DNA from: Sphingobacterium cellulitidis
GTDB taxonomy: Bacteria; Bacteroidota; Bacteroidia; Sphingobacteriales; Sphingobacteriaceae
DNA: 64,000 nucleotides
Direction of reading: 5' to 3'
Assembly (NCBI GenBank): GCA_002245855.1
Contig: NOUX01000006.1
Span: 1 to 64,000, forward strand
Part shown: piece after piece, positions 43,437-53,181 of the stretch
Numbering within the stretch: position 1 is the first letter of the stretch
Layout of the letters: each line of letters begins with the position of its first letter
Translations under genes and position numbers: made by a program
Notes under the pieces: generated by a model
What the model saw: the letters and a program-made list of their open reading frames with translations, nothing else
The model's database searches: none
What the model was told of the DNA's origin: nothing

Positions 43437-44789
43437 ATGAAAAACGCTATGATATTATTCCATAAAACAATTAATTTGATCTTTTTGACCCTGTTTTTTA
43501 GCCTATGCTCGGCCTGCTCAAAAACATCAGGCACACAGGAAACCCCGGATAAAGAACCACCAAATCCGATTGATTCTACCGAAGGTTATGATACCTCCGG
43601 ATTAGTTTATCCAAAGTATGAAGGACTCGTTATGGCGGGATACCAAGGCTGGTTTAATGCGCCTGAAGATGGCGCAAATCGCGGCTGGTACCATTATCAG
43701 GGAGATAATAATCAGTTTGAACCCGGGATTACCAAGGTTGACTTCTGGCCCGATATGACCGAATATACCAAGAAATATAAATCACCATTCAAGTTTGCCG
43801 ATGGTTCTGACGCCTATCTATTCAGCTCAAATGACGAAGAAACGGTTGATTTGCATTTTAAATGGATGAAAGATTACGGAATTGACGGAGTCCATATGCA
43901 ACGCTTCTTGGGAGAAGTAAAACCGAGTAATCCTTCTGGAAAAGCGCATTTCAATAAAGTATTGACCAGCGCATTAAAGGCTGCCAAGAAATATGGGCGG
44001 GCGATAAGTATCATGTACGACTTGAGTGGTTCCTCTCCCGAAGATTTCGCAGCATTGGAGCAAGACTGGAAAGAATTGGTCGCTACCCACAAGTTATATG
44101 ATAAAGAGGCAAATCCAACCTACTTATGGCATAATGGAAAACCGCTTATGACCATTTGGGGAGTCGGCTTCAATGATAAAAGAAAGTATAAAATCCAGGA
44201 TGTTGATAAGCTTGTGGACAAGTTGAAAAATGGCGAAAAGAAGGTTTCGATCATGTTGGGAATCCCTTACTATTGGCGAACCTTGGATCGGGATACCGAA
44301 AATGATCCAGCATTGCATGCTCTGATAAAAAAGGTAGATATTATCATGCCTTGGGCTGTTGGGCGCTATAATAGCAATGATTTTAATCCTAATGTAGTGC
44401 GTGAAGATATGCAATGGGCATCACAGAATAAAGTAGACTATGTGCCATTGGTATTTCCAGGATTTAGTTGGGGAAATCTGCAAAAAGATCCTGAAATCTA
44501 TCATTCTATTCCTCGGTTGAAGGGAGATTTTATCTGGAAGCAAATGTCTAATGCAATCAATGCTGGTGCGATGTCACTTTATGTTGCCATGTTTGATGAG
44601 ATTGATGAGGGGACGGCTATTTTCAAATGTGCTCGCGAAAAAGATACTCCGTTGAATGGGGATCGTATGAAGTTTGTGGGCATTGAAAATGATTTGCCTA
44701 CGGACCATTACCTGTGGCTTACTGGAGAAGCTTCTAAATGGATAAAAGGAGGAACAGGATATACCTCACAACGTCCTGTGCGACCGTAA
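43437..44789 (+). CDS. GH71/GH99-like glycoside hydrolase lipoprotein
   Basis: A 450-aa lipoprotein glycosidase (lipobox SLCSAC, C27, then a Pro/Glu-rich linker). The domain begins VMAGYQGWFNAPEDGANRGW and keeps family motifs YGIDGVHMQRFLGE and VAMFDEIDEGTA. In the last motif E388 and E391 have the same spacing of three as the two acidic catalytic residues of Bacteroides GH99 endo-alpha-mannanases. GH71/99-like enzymes cut alpha-mannans or alpha-1,3-glucans, probably at the cell surface. It is the only CAZyme of the locus and the last gene, with a terminator 40 bp downstream. Confidence 0.87.
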   Translation: MKNAMILFHKTINLIFLTLFFSLCSACSKTSGTQETPDKEPPNPIDSTEGYDTSGLVYPKYEGLVMAGYQGWFNAPEDGANRGWYHYQGDNNQFEPGITKVDFWPDMTEYTKKYKSPFKFADGSDAYLFSSNDEETVDLHFKWMKDYGIDGVHMQRFLGEVKPSNPSGKAHFNKVLTSALKAAKKYGRAISIMYDLSGSSPEDFAALEQDWKELVATHKLYDKEANPTYLWHNGKPLMTIWGVGFNDKRKYKIQDVDKLVDKLKNGEKKVSIMLGIPYYWRTLDRDTENDPALHALIKKVDIIMPWAVGRYNSNDFNPNVVREDMQWASQNKVDYVPLVFPGFSWGNLQKDPEIYHSIPRLKGDFIWKQMSNAINAGAMSLYVAMFDEIDEGTAIFKCAREKDTPLNGDRMKFVGIENDLPTDHYLWLTGEASKWIKGGTGYTSQRPVRP

Positions 44790-45171
44790 AGTAAGAAAGT
44801 AATTTGTTAGTTGTTATATAGATGGTTTGAAAGCGAGCTTTATGCTCGCTTTCTTTTTTGTTCTTGATTAAAGAATTGTTTTTTCGTTTAGTGGTTTATT
44901 TATTACGAAAATCTTAAAAGTATTTTATCCTAATTTTCGTCAATAGCAATGATTGTGGATAATTCTTAAAGCCATCATTACAAAACGGCTAGAATCCTTT
45001 CTAAAATGTGAAAATTGTGCAATCGATTGTGTTAAAATTACGCAAACGTTTGAGAGACACTTAAAACCAATAAATGCAGGTTTTAGGCATTTTGGGCGGA
45101 ATACGAAAGTTAAAATATGTTAAAGTTGTGAATATATTTGCCACTATCGGAAACCATAATACCCCTATACT
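44790..45171. other. Intergenic region upstream of the second SusC
   Basis: After the terminator at 44829-44860 there is no gene. A TATATTTG (TAnnTTTG) at 45133-45140, 32 bp before the susC ATG, fits the Bacteroidota -7 element. No TTTG lies at the usual 17-21 bp upstream of it, so the promoter is only a candidate. Confidence 0.4.
44829..44860 (+). terminator. Rho-independent terminator
   Basis: A perfect 10-bp stem (GAAAGCGAGC at 44829-44838, GCTCGCTTTC at 44844-44853) with a 5-base loop and T-run, closing the GH71/99 locus. Confidence 0.9.
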
Positions 45172-48100
45172 ATGATGAGAAATCTACTGACCATTATTGG
45201 GTTCTTAATTTTCCATTCTACCCTCTTTGCACAATCAAATGTGATTAATGGTAGCGTGGTAAATGCAGATGGAGCACCTATTCAAAGTATTACCATTACT
45301 GAGAAAGGGACCAGCAATAGAACCTCGACGGATTCACAAGGAAAGTTTTCAATTACATTGAGAAATTTTCCAGCAACGATAGTCGCGACAGGAATTGGCT
45401 ATAAGAATAGCGAAATTTCAATAACAAATTTAAACCCAGTCAGCATCAGTCTTCAAGAAGATGGAGCTGTCGTGGATGAGGTTATTGTTGTTGGTTATCA
45501 GCAACAATCGACCCGAAAAACAACCAGTTCGGTTCAAATTATTTCTGGTAAAGATATTGAGAACATGGCTGCACCGAGTTTCGAGAGTTTACTTCAAGGA
45601 CGTGTTTCCGGAGTAAACATCCAAAGCTTTACGGGTGAACCAGGGGCAAGAAATACATTTACCGTACGTGGTAACTCAACCTTGTCTCCAGATTTGAACT
45701 CTGAAATCGATTTGGCGAATACAATGAGTTCACCGTTATACATCATCGATGGAATGCCGATGTCTGTAACGGATTTAGCAACCTCCTCAGCAACTGGAAC
45801 AAACTACATTGCCGGAATCAATATCAATGATATCGAAAGTATTGTGGTGCAAAAAGATGCTGCTGCAACTGCCGTTTGGGGTTCTCGCGGTGCAAATGGG
45901 GTAATCCTTATTAAAACAAAAACCGGTCGTTCAGGAAAACCGCAAATCAGACTTTCCTACTACAAAGGATTGACACAAAGACCTGAGCTACAAAAAACTT
46001 TGTTGGGAGCAACTGAAAGAAGAACAAAACTGGATATCTTAAACCAGTATGCGAACCATAACCAACTTGGAGGCCTTACTCAACCTTTGACAGACAGTTT
46101 AAACAGTAGTTTTAATAATGCTACTGACTGGCAAAGCCTATTCTACCAATCCGGAAATATTGATAACGTGGATGGTAGTATTGCTGGTGGATCGGAAATC
46201 GTGAATTATCGCTTATCCCTTGGTTATTATAACGAAGAAGGTATTGTTCGTCAAACTGGATTCAAAAGATATTCATTACGCGGTAACTTCGGGTTTAAAT
46301 TAGCGCCTTTCTTGCGTTCAGACCTGACTTTCTCTACTTCTCGCATGGATAGAAAAAGAGGTTTAGGACGTGGAATCAATCAGGTTGTACCTATAGACCA
46401 AGGTAGTATGCCTTCATCTTTCGTACAACTATCAGACTTGGACTATGCATTCTACATGGGTCAGTACGATAAGCTATTGGATGACAATAAAACTGATATC
46501 TTGAATATATTCTCAAAAACATATGTTGATATCGTCCCAGGATTACAATATTCATTTGAAGCATCCTTGCAAGCGAATTTTGATAGCCGAGATCAATTCC
46601 AACCTCGTGAATTGAATCAAGGAGTGAACTTCGCTTCTGCAAATAAAAACAATGCATTCGTTTACAACTTGGCGAATGTCTTGAACTACTCTAAGGTTTT
46701 AAATAACGACCATACCTTCACCTTAACTGGAATTCAATCATTCCAATATGATGATTACAGATCAAGTTATATCTATGGTGAAAACCTTCCAACGGATGAT
46801 ATCCATGTTGTTCAAGGGGTGGCACAAAAGAACTTAGCCGCAAATTCTAATATCAGAAAATCAGGGTTAGTATCCTTTATGGGTCAGTTTGCTTACGATT
46901 ATAAGAGCAAATATATCTTTAACGCTTCTTGGAGAGCAGATGCTTCTTCTCGTTTTGGTAAAAACACAAAATGGGGATATTTCCCTTCGGGATCCCTTGC
47001 TTGGGTTGCTTCTGAAGAAGAATTCCTTAAGGATATTTCATGGTTAAACTTCTTGAAATTCAGAGGTAGCTGGGGTCTTTCAGGATCTCTTCCTCAGGAT
47101 TTCTACGCTCCATTCAATGTGTGGGACCTAAATACTTCTACATATGATGGTGGTAGTGTTGCGACACCTTCATTCCAAAAACCATTGACATTGCCAAACT
47201 TGACTTGGAATAAGTCTGAGCAAGTGAACCTTGGTTTTGATTTAAGATTATTTAATGATCGTTTGACCGTAACCATGGATGCTTATAGAAAGATTACAAA
47301 AGATCCTATTCTTTCTTTCCCATTCCAGTTTTATACAGGCTACACCAAATTATCATATAACGTTCCAATGACTATCTATAACGAAGGTTTTGATGTGACC
47401 ATTGCAACGCGTAATATGGCAAGTACAAGTCCAGTACAATGGAATACCAACTTGAACTTAACCTTCAATAAAAATACAATTGGATCATTGCCATTTGGTG
47501 ATAAAGGGTTCTATGCTGATTCTTATGGCTATAACCAATCTTTATTCTATCGTGTGGGTAGTCCAATTTATCAATGGGCTCAGATGCTTTACCAAGGCGT
47601 TTACAACCAAGCGGATCAAATCCCTGTTAACCCGATTACTGGTAAATTATTGACCTACTTTAAAAATAACTATCCGGTTAAACCAGGATATCCTCATTGG
47701 GCAGATGTAAACGGGGATTATGATGTATGGAGTGATTCTGATAAAGGAGCTGCTGATGGTGACTTGGTTCCAACTGGAAATCCAAACCCTAGGTTAACAG
47801 GTGGTCTTTACAATGAGATCAACTATAAAAACTTTTCGGTTGGTATCTTAGGGACATTCACTATTGGAAGAGATATTATCAATACTCTAAAAAGTAACCA
47901 ATATAATGGCTTTGGTGGGAATGTATTCAATTTTACCAACAGAAGACTTCCTGATCTGGATGGGGTTGATTATTGGACTCCTGAAAAGGCACAAGACCCT
48001 AATTATGAAGCCAACTTCCCTTCAATTAGCCCTTATCAAGGTTACTTTTATCAGTTTTTCCCGTTCAGCACCATGTGGAATGAAAACGGAAGCTACTTCA

Positions 48101-48324
48101 AAGTTAAAACCATCACCTTGGGATATTTACTACCTCAAGACATGATTAAAAGCTTCAGAATTGGTTTAAGTAATGTGAGATTCTATGCAATGTTAGATAA
48201 TATGTTGACCATCCAAAAAGCAAGAGTGCCAGATGCGGAACTTGTAACTCCACAAGGAGAATATAGTGGTGGAGCATATCCTTTGCCTAAGAAATATACA
48301 TTGGGTGTAGAAATTAACTTTTAA
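45172..48324 (+). CDS. SusC-family TonB-linked outer-membrane protein (second locus)
   Basis: A 1050-aa SusC-type transporter. A signal peptide (MMRNLLTIIGFLIFHSTLFA) is followed by the carboxypeptidase-D-like domain (INGSVVNADGAPIQSITITE), a TonB box DEVIVVGYQ, the plug with YIIDGMPMSVTD and the VVQKDAAATAVWGSRGANGV signature. The barrel ends at the aromatic LGVEINF. It belongs to a different subgroup from the SusC at 37478, since the plug and barrel differ widely. The susD gene starts 10 bp after its stop. No glycosidase follows in this locus. Confidence 0.95.
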   Translation: MMRNLLTIIGFLIFHSTLFAQSNVINGSVVNADGAPIQSITITEKGTSNRTSTDSQGKFSITLRNFPATIVATGIGYKNSEISITNLNPVSISLQEDGAVVDEVIVVGYQQQSTRKTTSSVQIISGKDIENMAAPSFESLLQGRVSGVNIQSFTGEPGARNTFTVRGNSTLSPDLNSEIDLANTMSSPLYIIDGMPMSVTDLATSSATGTNYIAGININDIESIVVQKDAAATAVWGSRGANGVILIKTKTGRSGKPQIRLSYYKGLTQRPELQKTLLGATERRTKLDILNQYANHNQLGGLTQPLTDSLNSSFNNATDWQSLFYQSGNIDNVDGSIAGGSEIVNYRLSLGYYNEEGIVRQTGFKRYSLRGNFGFKLAPFLRSDLTFSTSRMDRKRGLGRGINQVVPIDQGSMPSSFVQLSDLDYAFYMGQYDKLLDDNKTDILNIFSKTYVDIVPGLQYSFEASLQANFDSRDQFQPRELNQGVNFASANKNNAFVYNLANVLNYSKVLNNDHTFTLTGIQSFQYDDYRSSYIYGENLPTDDIHVVQGVAQKNLAANSNIRKSGLVSFMGQFAYDYKSKYIFNASWRADASSRFGKNTKWGYFPSGSLAWVASEEEFLKDISWLNFLKFRGSWGLSGSLPQDFYAPFNVWDLNTSTYDGGSVATPSFQKPLTLPNLTWNKSEQVNLGFDLRLFNDRLTVTMDAYRKITKDPILSFPFQFYTGYTKLSYNVPMTIYNEGFDVTIATRNMASTSPVQWNTNLNLTFNKNTIGSLPFGDKGFYADSYGYNQSLFYRVGSPIYQWAQMLYQGVYNQADQIPVNPITGKLLTYFKNNYPVKPGYPHWADVNGDYDVWSDSDKGAADGDLVPTGNPNPRLTGGLYNEINYKNFSVGILGTFTIGRDIINTLKSNQYNGFGGNVFNFTNRRLPDLDGVDYWTPEKAQDPNYEANFPSISPYQGYFYQFFPFSTMWNENGSYFKVKTITLGYLLPQDMIKSFRIGLSNVRFYAMLDNMLTIQKARVPDAELVTPQGEYSGGAYPLPKKYTLGVEINF

Positions 48325-48334
48325 AGAGAACACA

Positions 48335-49783
48335 ATGAAATTAAGTTATATAAAAAAGGCTTGTTGTTATCTGCTTGTAGCGGCTAGCTTAAGTTCATGT
48401 CAAAAATATATTGATTTAGAACCAGAAAATAGCACTTATGATGAAGTGTTTTGGAAAGATGCGGAGAACATTTCAAAGGCAACCAACGGAGCATACTTCC
48501 TCCTAAGAAATGCTTTAAGAATGGAACGTTCTTATTTTATCTTCGGTGATATTGCTGCCGGCAACTTTAAAGTTGGTAGTGATCACTGGAACATGACATC
48601 TTTCAGTAAATCCGGTAATTTTAATTTCCACTATGCACCTTATTTAGAAAGTGCGCTTTGGAACTGGACGAGATTTTATGAGATTATAAATCAAGCCAAT
48701 AGAATTATTGAAAATACACCTTTGATTCCGGATGAGAATTTCTCTGCTGGTGCCAAGGAAAAGAATGCTTTGATTGCTGAGGCACATTTTATTCGTGCGT
48801 ATGTCAACTTTTATATGCAACGTGTATGGGGAGATGTTCTATTAATCAAGGAAAGTTATAAAGATCCTCAAAACATCCCTCCGGTGGCTAGATCCTCGCA
48901 GAAAGAAACGATGGAATTCTGTATTGCAGACCTAAAATTCGCGATTGATAACTTGGATAACAATACAAAAACCAAAGCCTCTAAAGGTGCTGCACAAGCA
49001 TTGCTGGCGCATGTTTATGCATGGCAACACGATTATGTGAATGCAGAAAAACTGAGTACAGATGTTATTAATGGAGGATATTCCTTAGAGTCCTCAGAAG
49101 ATATACGCAATATCTGGGCTGGTGGTTCAAAGGAATCCATCTTCGAGCTTAACATGCTTTACTCTGAGTCAGGTGGTGAAAATGATAGAAATTTCTTCAA
49201 TATCTTCCTAACGGACCCTGTAGTTAAAGGAAAAGGAAAAGGTAGTGCTTGGACTTTGGATGTAGATTTTAAAGAAAGTTATTTTGAAGATGCGGAAGCG
49301 AGATTTGATTCGGTATTTAGAAAAGGTGACGGTAGTACTGAATTTTATCTTCGTAAATATGATAATGTTAAATATTTCGAGCCAGGAAGAACGGATATCT
49401 ATGCGGTAAGTAATAACTTGGTTATTTACCGTTTAGCAGATATCTATCTTTTAAGAGCGGAATCATATTTCAAAAATGGTAAAACACAATTGGCATTGGA
49501 TGATTTAAATCGTATCCGTGAGCGTGCTGGTTTGGAGAAACTTGCTTCAGCGGGTTCTGACTTATTTACTGAAATCTTTAAGGAAAGAAGAAGAGAATTA
49601 ATTGGTGAAGGTTCTGCTCAATTTGATGTGATCAGAATGGGATTCCTAAATAAATTGGAGTTTGAAGATTATTACTCTGAATCCCGTATCAATGCCCAAG
49701 GTTATTATTGGCCATTAGATATGCGCGCATTATTGCCACAAGATGAATTATTAACCCAAAACCCTTGGTGGAAAAACAATTAA
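48335..49783 (+). CDS. SusD-family lipoprotein (second locus)
   Basis: A 482-aa SusD/RagB-type lipoprotein (SLSSC, C22). It shows the N-terminal pattern YDEVFWKDAENISKATNGAY and the helix LIAEAHFIRAYVNFYMQRVW, then the C-terminal RagB ending (LNRIRERAGL, KERRRELIGEGSAQFDVIRM, YYWPLDMRALLPQDELLTQN). It is the usual length. It pairs with the SusC just upstream; the fasciclin-like gene starts 4 bp after its stop. Confidence 0.95.
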   Translation: MKLSYIKKACCYLLVAASLSSCQKYIDLEPENSTYDEVFWKDAENISKATNGAYFLLRNALRMERSYFIFGDIAAGNFKVGSDHWNMTSFSKSGNFNFHYAPYLESALWNWTRFYEIINQANRIIENTPLIPDENFSAGAKEKNALIAEAHFIRAYVNFYMQRVWGDVLLIKESYKDPQNIPPVARSSQKETMEFCIADLKFAIDNLDNNTKTKASKGAAQALLAHVYAWQHDYVNAEKLSTDVINGGYSLESSEDIRNIWAGGSKESIFELNMLYSESGGENDRNFFNIFLTDPVVKGKGKGSAWTLDVDFKESYFEDAEARFDSVFRKGDGSTEFYLRKYDNVKYFEPGRTDIYAVSNNLVIYRLADIYLLRAESYFKNGKTQLALDDLNRIRERAGLEKLASAGSDLFTEIFKERRRELIGEGSAQFDVIRMGFLNKLEFEDYYSESRINAQGYYWPLDMRALLPQDELLTQNPWWKNN

Positions 49784-49787
49784 GATT

Positions 49788-50477
49788 ATGAAAATTCAAA
49801 ATATATTAATCGGATTACTTGGTTTAGTGTTATCTCTGAGTATCTTTTCATGCAAAAATGACGATTATAAAATCGGTGGAGATCTTCATGATCCAAACGT
49901 AAACATGAGCACCTACGATTTTTTGAAAAGTAATAGGTACGGTATGTTTGATACCCTATTAATGCTTGTAGATAAAGCCGGATTAAAGGAAAAATTAAAT
50001 CAATCCAATAAAACTTTCTTCGTTCCTTCTGATTATGCAATCAATAAATATGTGCTTGCAAGAACATTGGAGATTCAAAAAATCGACCCATTTAAGAAAT
50101 GGACTGTAGACTCAATAATGAAATATGAAATGGCTCGTTTTGCTGATTCATTAAATATTTATTTTGTCAATCAGCCGATCGTGAATGATGATTTAAATGC
50201 TCAAGGTAAAATTTATAAAAACTTGAAGAATAATGAGGTTGTAGTTTCCTATGAGGAGACAGATGATGAGGCATTAGGGTATAACTCAAATTCTTCGACA
50301 AAGCCAAAATTGGTTTATTTTACGTATTTATATCAGAAGTTAGATCCTAATTTCGATGTGAGCAAAATCGAATATCCTGTGGGGACCAGAACTTTGGTTC
50401 AAACTTCAAATGTTCGCACAACCACTGGAACAGTTCATGTATTGTCCAATTCACATACCTTATTTTATCACAGATAG
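49788..50477 (+). CDS. Fasciclin-domain-like lipoprotein
   Basis: A 229-aa lipoprotein (lipobox SIFSC, C22). The body starts MSTYDFLKSNRYGMFDTLLM and continues KLNQSNKTFFVPSDYAINKY, which is the classical FAS1 opening: a helix, then T-F-F-V-P-S/T-D. The C-terminal part ends HVLSNSHTLFYHR, near the FAS1 second conserved box (HVLxxxL). FAS1 domains are adhesion or ligand-binding modules. Its place between SusD and the DUF5007-like gene (2 bp to the next start) makes it a surface accessory component of the locus, though its ligand is not known. Confidence 0.78.
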   Translation: MKIQNILIGLLGLVLSLSIFSCKNDDYKIGGDLHDPNVNMSTYDFLKSNRYGMFDTLLMLVDKAGLKEKLNQSNKTFFVPSDYAINKYVLARTLEIQKIDPFKKWTVDSIMKYEMARFADSLNIYFVNQPIVNDDLNAQGKIYKNLKNNEVVVSYEETDDEALGYNSNSSTKPKLVYFTYLYQKLDPNFDVSKIEYPVGTRTLVQTSNVRTTTGTVHVLSNSHTLFYHR

Positions 50478-50479
50478 TT

Positions 50480-51478
50480 ATGAAAAGATCAATTATATAT
50501 AGTTTGGGCTTATTATTGGGCCTTGGCTTTTCAGCCTGTAAAAAAATTCCTGATGGTAACTTGAGTAATATCATTCGTTATGAAGAGTTGCCAATCGAAG
50601 TGCCACAAGGTAGAGATTATGTCTCTACGGCCATAAATCCTGAAGGTTCTACTAAGCCCTTGAAGATTAAAATGTTGAATGTTTATGATAGAGAAACCGG
50701 AAAAGATGTAACGGATCTCTTTACTAAAACGTATAAACATAAGGTTTGGAAGGCTCTTTATGATCCGAAGGTAGACACGACAATTGCGATGATTGAAGCG
50801 AAAAGAATCGACACCATGATTCGTCCAATTAATATCAATCCTGTATCAGGTCAACTGGAAGCAAACTATACCTCCGTTAATCTTCCTATTGGTAAATATA
50901 AATTTGACCTTGAAATCGGAAATGCTGTAGAAACCCGTGTATATAAGGGAATTGGTGAATTTGATTTGGTTGAAGCTCCATTCTTTATTATTGATGCGGT
51001 TCGTTCAACGGTCGCTATGAAGGTAGGTGCTGAAACTACTACGAAATTAATCCCGAGCACTAGCGAGCATCAGGTGACAAAGAGAATCTCTGAAGAAGGC
51101 AATAAGGTAATCGTGAGAATCGTAGATAAAAATGGCACGCCATTTAATCCTAAGGCAGGAGAAATTGCTAGAAGACCAAATTCAGGTACTCAAGGTGGTT
51201 TCTTACAAACAATGCAGGATTATTCCATCGAAACTCAGTTATTTGATGACCGTATGGAGTTTACTTATGGCGTTGTTCCATTTCCTTTAAACTCATTAGG
51301 AAACGGATTTAATTATTATTACCGTATTCCTGCTCCTTATGTGCAGTTTGATGATAGCCTTGAACTTCCTTACAATACTTATTCCTGTAATGCAAGGTTC
51401 AATTTCAGAACTTTCGCACCTGGAACTTATCAAATTGATGTTATAGTTCCAATGGTAAAAAGAGTACCCAAAAAATAA
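50480..51478 (+). CDS. DUF5007-like lipoprotein
   Basis: A 332-aa lipoprotein (lipobox GFSAC, C20). The fold appears all beta, with a long N-terminal part (NIIRYEELPIEVPQGRDYVS) and a C-terminal beta-rich part ending YQIDVIVPMVKRVPKK. It resembles DUF5007 proteins seen beside SusC/SusD and fasciclin genes in Sphingobacteriaceae; I recall the association, but the assignment is not tested. It starts 2 bp after the fasciclin-like gene stop and is followed by a strong terminator, so it is the last gene of the operon. It is probably a surface-exposed ligand-binding protein. Confidence 0.65.
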   Translation: MKRSIIYSLGLLLGLGFSACKKIPDGNLSNIIRYEELPIEVPQGRDYVSTAINPEGSTKPLKIKMLNVYDRETGKDVTDLFTKTYKHKVWKALYDPKVDTTIAMIEAKRIDTMIRPININPVSGQLEANYTSVNLPIGKYKFDLEIGNAVETRVYKGIGEFDLVEAPFFIIDAVRSTVAMKVGAETTTKLIPSTSEHQVTKRISEEGNKVIVRIVDKNGTPFNPKAGEIARRPNSGTQGGFLQTMQDYSIETQLFDDRMEFTYGVVPFPLNSLGNGFNYYYRIPAPYVQFDDSLELPYNTYSCNARFNFRTFAPGTYQIDVIVPMVKRVPKK

Positions 51479-51498
51479 ATAGTTATAATAAAATTGTA

Positions 51499-51529
51499 AG
51501 CGACCATAGCAGTATGGTCGCTTTTTTTT
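51499..51529 (+). terminator. Rho-independent terminator
   Basis: A perfect 10-bp stem (AGCGACCATA at 51499-51508, TATGGTCGCT at 51513-51522) with a 4-base loop and T-run, ending the second Sus operon. Confidence 0.9.
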
Positions 51530-51676
51530 GCTTCTTTTCCATCGCTTAAATATCAAATTCAGCTAACTGAATTATATAAATGAATAAGATTACCTAAAGG
51601 TAAAACAGTCTGTTCGTGGGAATTATCTACTAATTTCACATTGGAATCAATAGAGATTCCAGAAAATCACACGAAT

Positions 51677-52654
51677 ATGAAATCAATCGTAATCCAAAGA
51701 AAATGGTTGTCCATCTGGTTTTTGCCACTCTTGATGATCCAATTAATATCTTGTTCCAAAGATTCCAATGCCAACCCTGAAGATCAAATTCAACCTGATT
51801 TAAAGTTAGGTTTTGATACTAGTTTCGCAACTTTTGGTGATTACCAAAAAAATGATGATAAGGTCTATGTCGATAAAAATCTTCGACAAGTAGATAAAAA
51901 TAAAGCTGTTTATTATTTAAAAAGAGAATTATTAGGGCGTGATATCGTTCCTAATGATGATGAAACTGGAAATTACTGGGAAGACCGTAAGTATTTCAAG
52001 GGTACACCAGTATTGTTATTCTTTTATGAGTATTATCGTGTTGATAATAATCAACTACACTTTGCGGTCAATGTCTCTGAACTAGAGGGAACTACAACCT
52101 ATATGTTCCATGGGAAAGCATTGTGGGCCGCTAATGATAAACCTTTAGCGCAAGGGGCTTATTCGATTGGCGAATTAGATGGGGATTTTACGGTGTTTAA
52201 CCCAAATGGAAGTATAAAAGATCAATTTGGTTTTGACCGCGGAAGAAAGTATTCGAATATGCAAAAACCCCAAGATGTATATAAACCATTAGTAGGAAAA
52301 TGGGAAGCGAAGGTAGCTCAAGATGGAAATTTTAAATTGGTTACCCAGGTATATGAATTAAATGGGAATGGCTCCATGAACTTTTATCCGATGACCTATT
52401 TAGGTGGAGGTGGAGCAACAGCTCAATGGAGGCCTGTCGATGGAGAGCTCATTAAGACCCTTGGGTCATGGAAATATAGTGGGCAATCCTCGAATTCAGG
52501 CTCTATGGAGATCTTCTTTAAGGGTAATGGAATATTGAAGGGAAATGTACAGATTATTTCGCCTACACAGTTTAAATTGAAGCCAGTATCTGTCGATGAA
52601 AAATTCAAAAATGAGAACTCCATGAATGAACTAATTTTTCAAAAGAAGCAATAA
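51677..52654 (+). CDS. Lipoprotein of unknown function after the second Sus locus
   Basis: A 325-aa lipoprotein from the ATG at 51677; the frame is open further upstream to a TTG, but that lacks a signal peptide. The lipobox LISC gives C26. The mature part has no family I can name with confidence. The C-terminal half (KPLVGKWEAKVAQDGNFKLV, LGSWKYSGQSSNSGSMEIFF) looks like a lipocalin-like or similar all-beta module. It follows the operon terminator by 150 bp, so it may be a separate unit that joins the Sus locus in function. Confidence 0.6.
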   Translation: MKSIVIQRKWLSIWFLPLLMIQLISCSKDSNANPEDQIQPDLKLGFDTSFATFGDYQKNDDKVYVDKNLRQVDKNKAVYYLKRELLGRDIVPNDDETGNYWEDRKYFKGTPVLLFFYEYYRVDNNQLHFAVNVSELEGTTTYMFHGKALWAANDKPLAQGAYSIGELDGDFTVFNPNGSIKDQFGFDRGRKYSNMQKPQDVYKPLVGKWEAKVAQDGNFKLVTQVYELNGNGSMNFYPMTYLGGGGATAQWRPVDGELIKTLGSWKYSGQSSNSGSMEIFFKGNGILKGNVQIISPTQFKLKPVSVDEKFKNENSMNELIFQKKQ

Positions 52655-53181
52655 TACTATCTTTTATTTCTCTTATTCTATGAATTGATTGGTCGAAAAA
52701 GGGAAAATAGGTAAATGTATCCTCAATCTTTTACTGATATTTTCCCTGATATTTCAAATCATGTAGCAAAGGTAGAAAATATACATGCGCAAGTAGAGTT
52801 TTATCGATTAACACAAAATTATTATGTATGTGTTTGAACATATTATTCATTACTACATATTATTCGTGACCAAAAGCACTTCTTAACAAAAATTTAAAAA
52901 TTATTTTTTATAGTAAATTTTTCTCTTGTTTTTCGGGTGAAATGTTATGTTATTAGCCATTGAGTACATTTTTGCCTACCACTTCTGTTTAGGGAATTTC
53001 AATCCAAACCTCCTAATAAATCCAGCTAAGTCATCTTTTGGTAAGATTCTTGTGACCAAAAATACGGTCGAAATTTTTCGACTTGATAATTTTGTGCCCT
53101 CAATTTTGTAGAAGTTATAATAAAAGGGGCCAAAATTCGTCTAAATAATAATGTGTTGTATTGCTAACAAGTATTCTAAAC
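52655..53181. other. Long intergenic region upstream of the gld operon
   Basis: No gene is seen in these 527 bp. They hold an 11-bp direct repeat ACATATTATTC at 52838-52848 and 52855-52865 (17 bp apart), a 16-bp perfect palindrome at 53067-53082 and a TAnnTTTG element just after it. This is the likely promoter region of the OMP-gldKNLM unit. Confidence 0.5.
53067..53094 (+). promoter_or_regulatory. Palindrome adjoining a TAATTTTG -7-type element
   Basis: GTCGAAA (53067-53073) and TTTCGAC (53076-53082) are exact inverted repeats around TT. Five bases later TAATTTTG (53087-53094) matches the Bacteroidota -7 element TAnnTTTG. A -33 TTTG at the expected distance is missing, so the promoter may depend on an activator or be repressed at the palindrome. 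It is 88 bp before the ATG at 53182. Confidence 0.4.
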
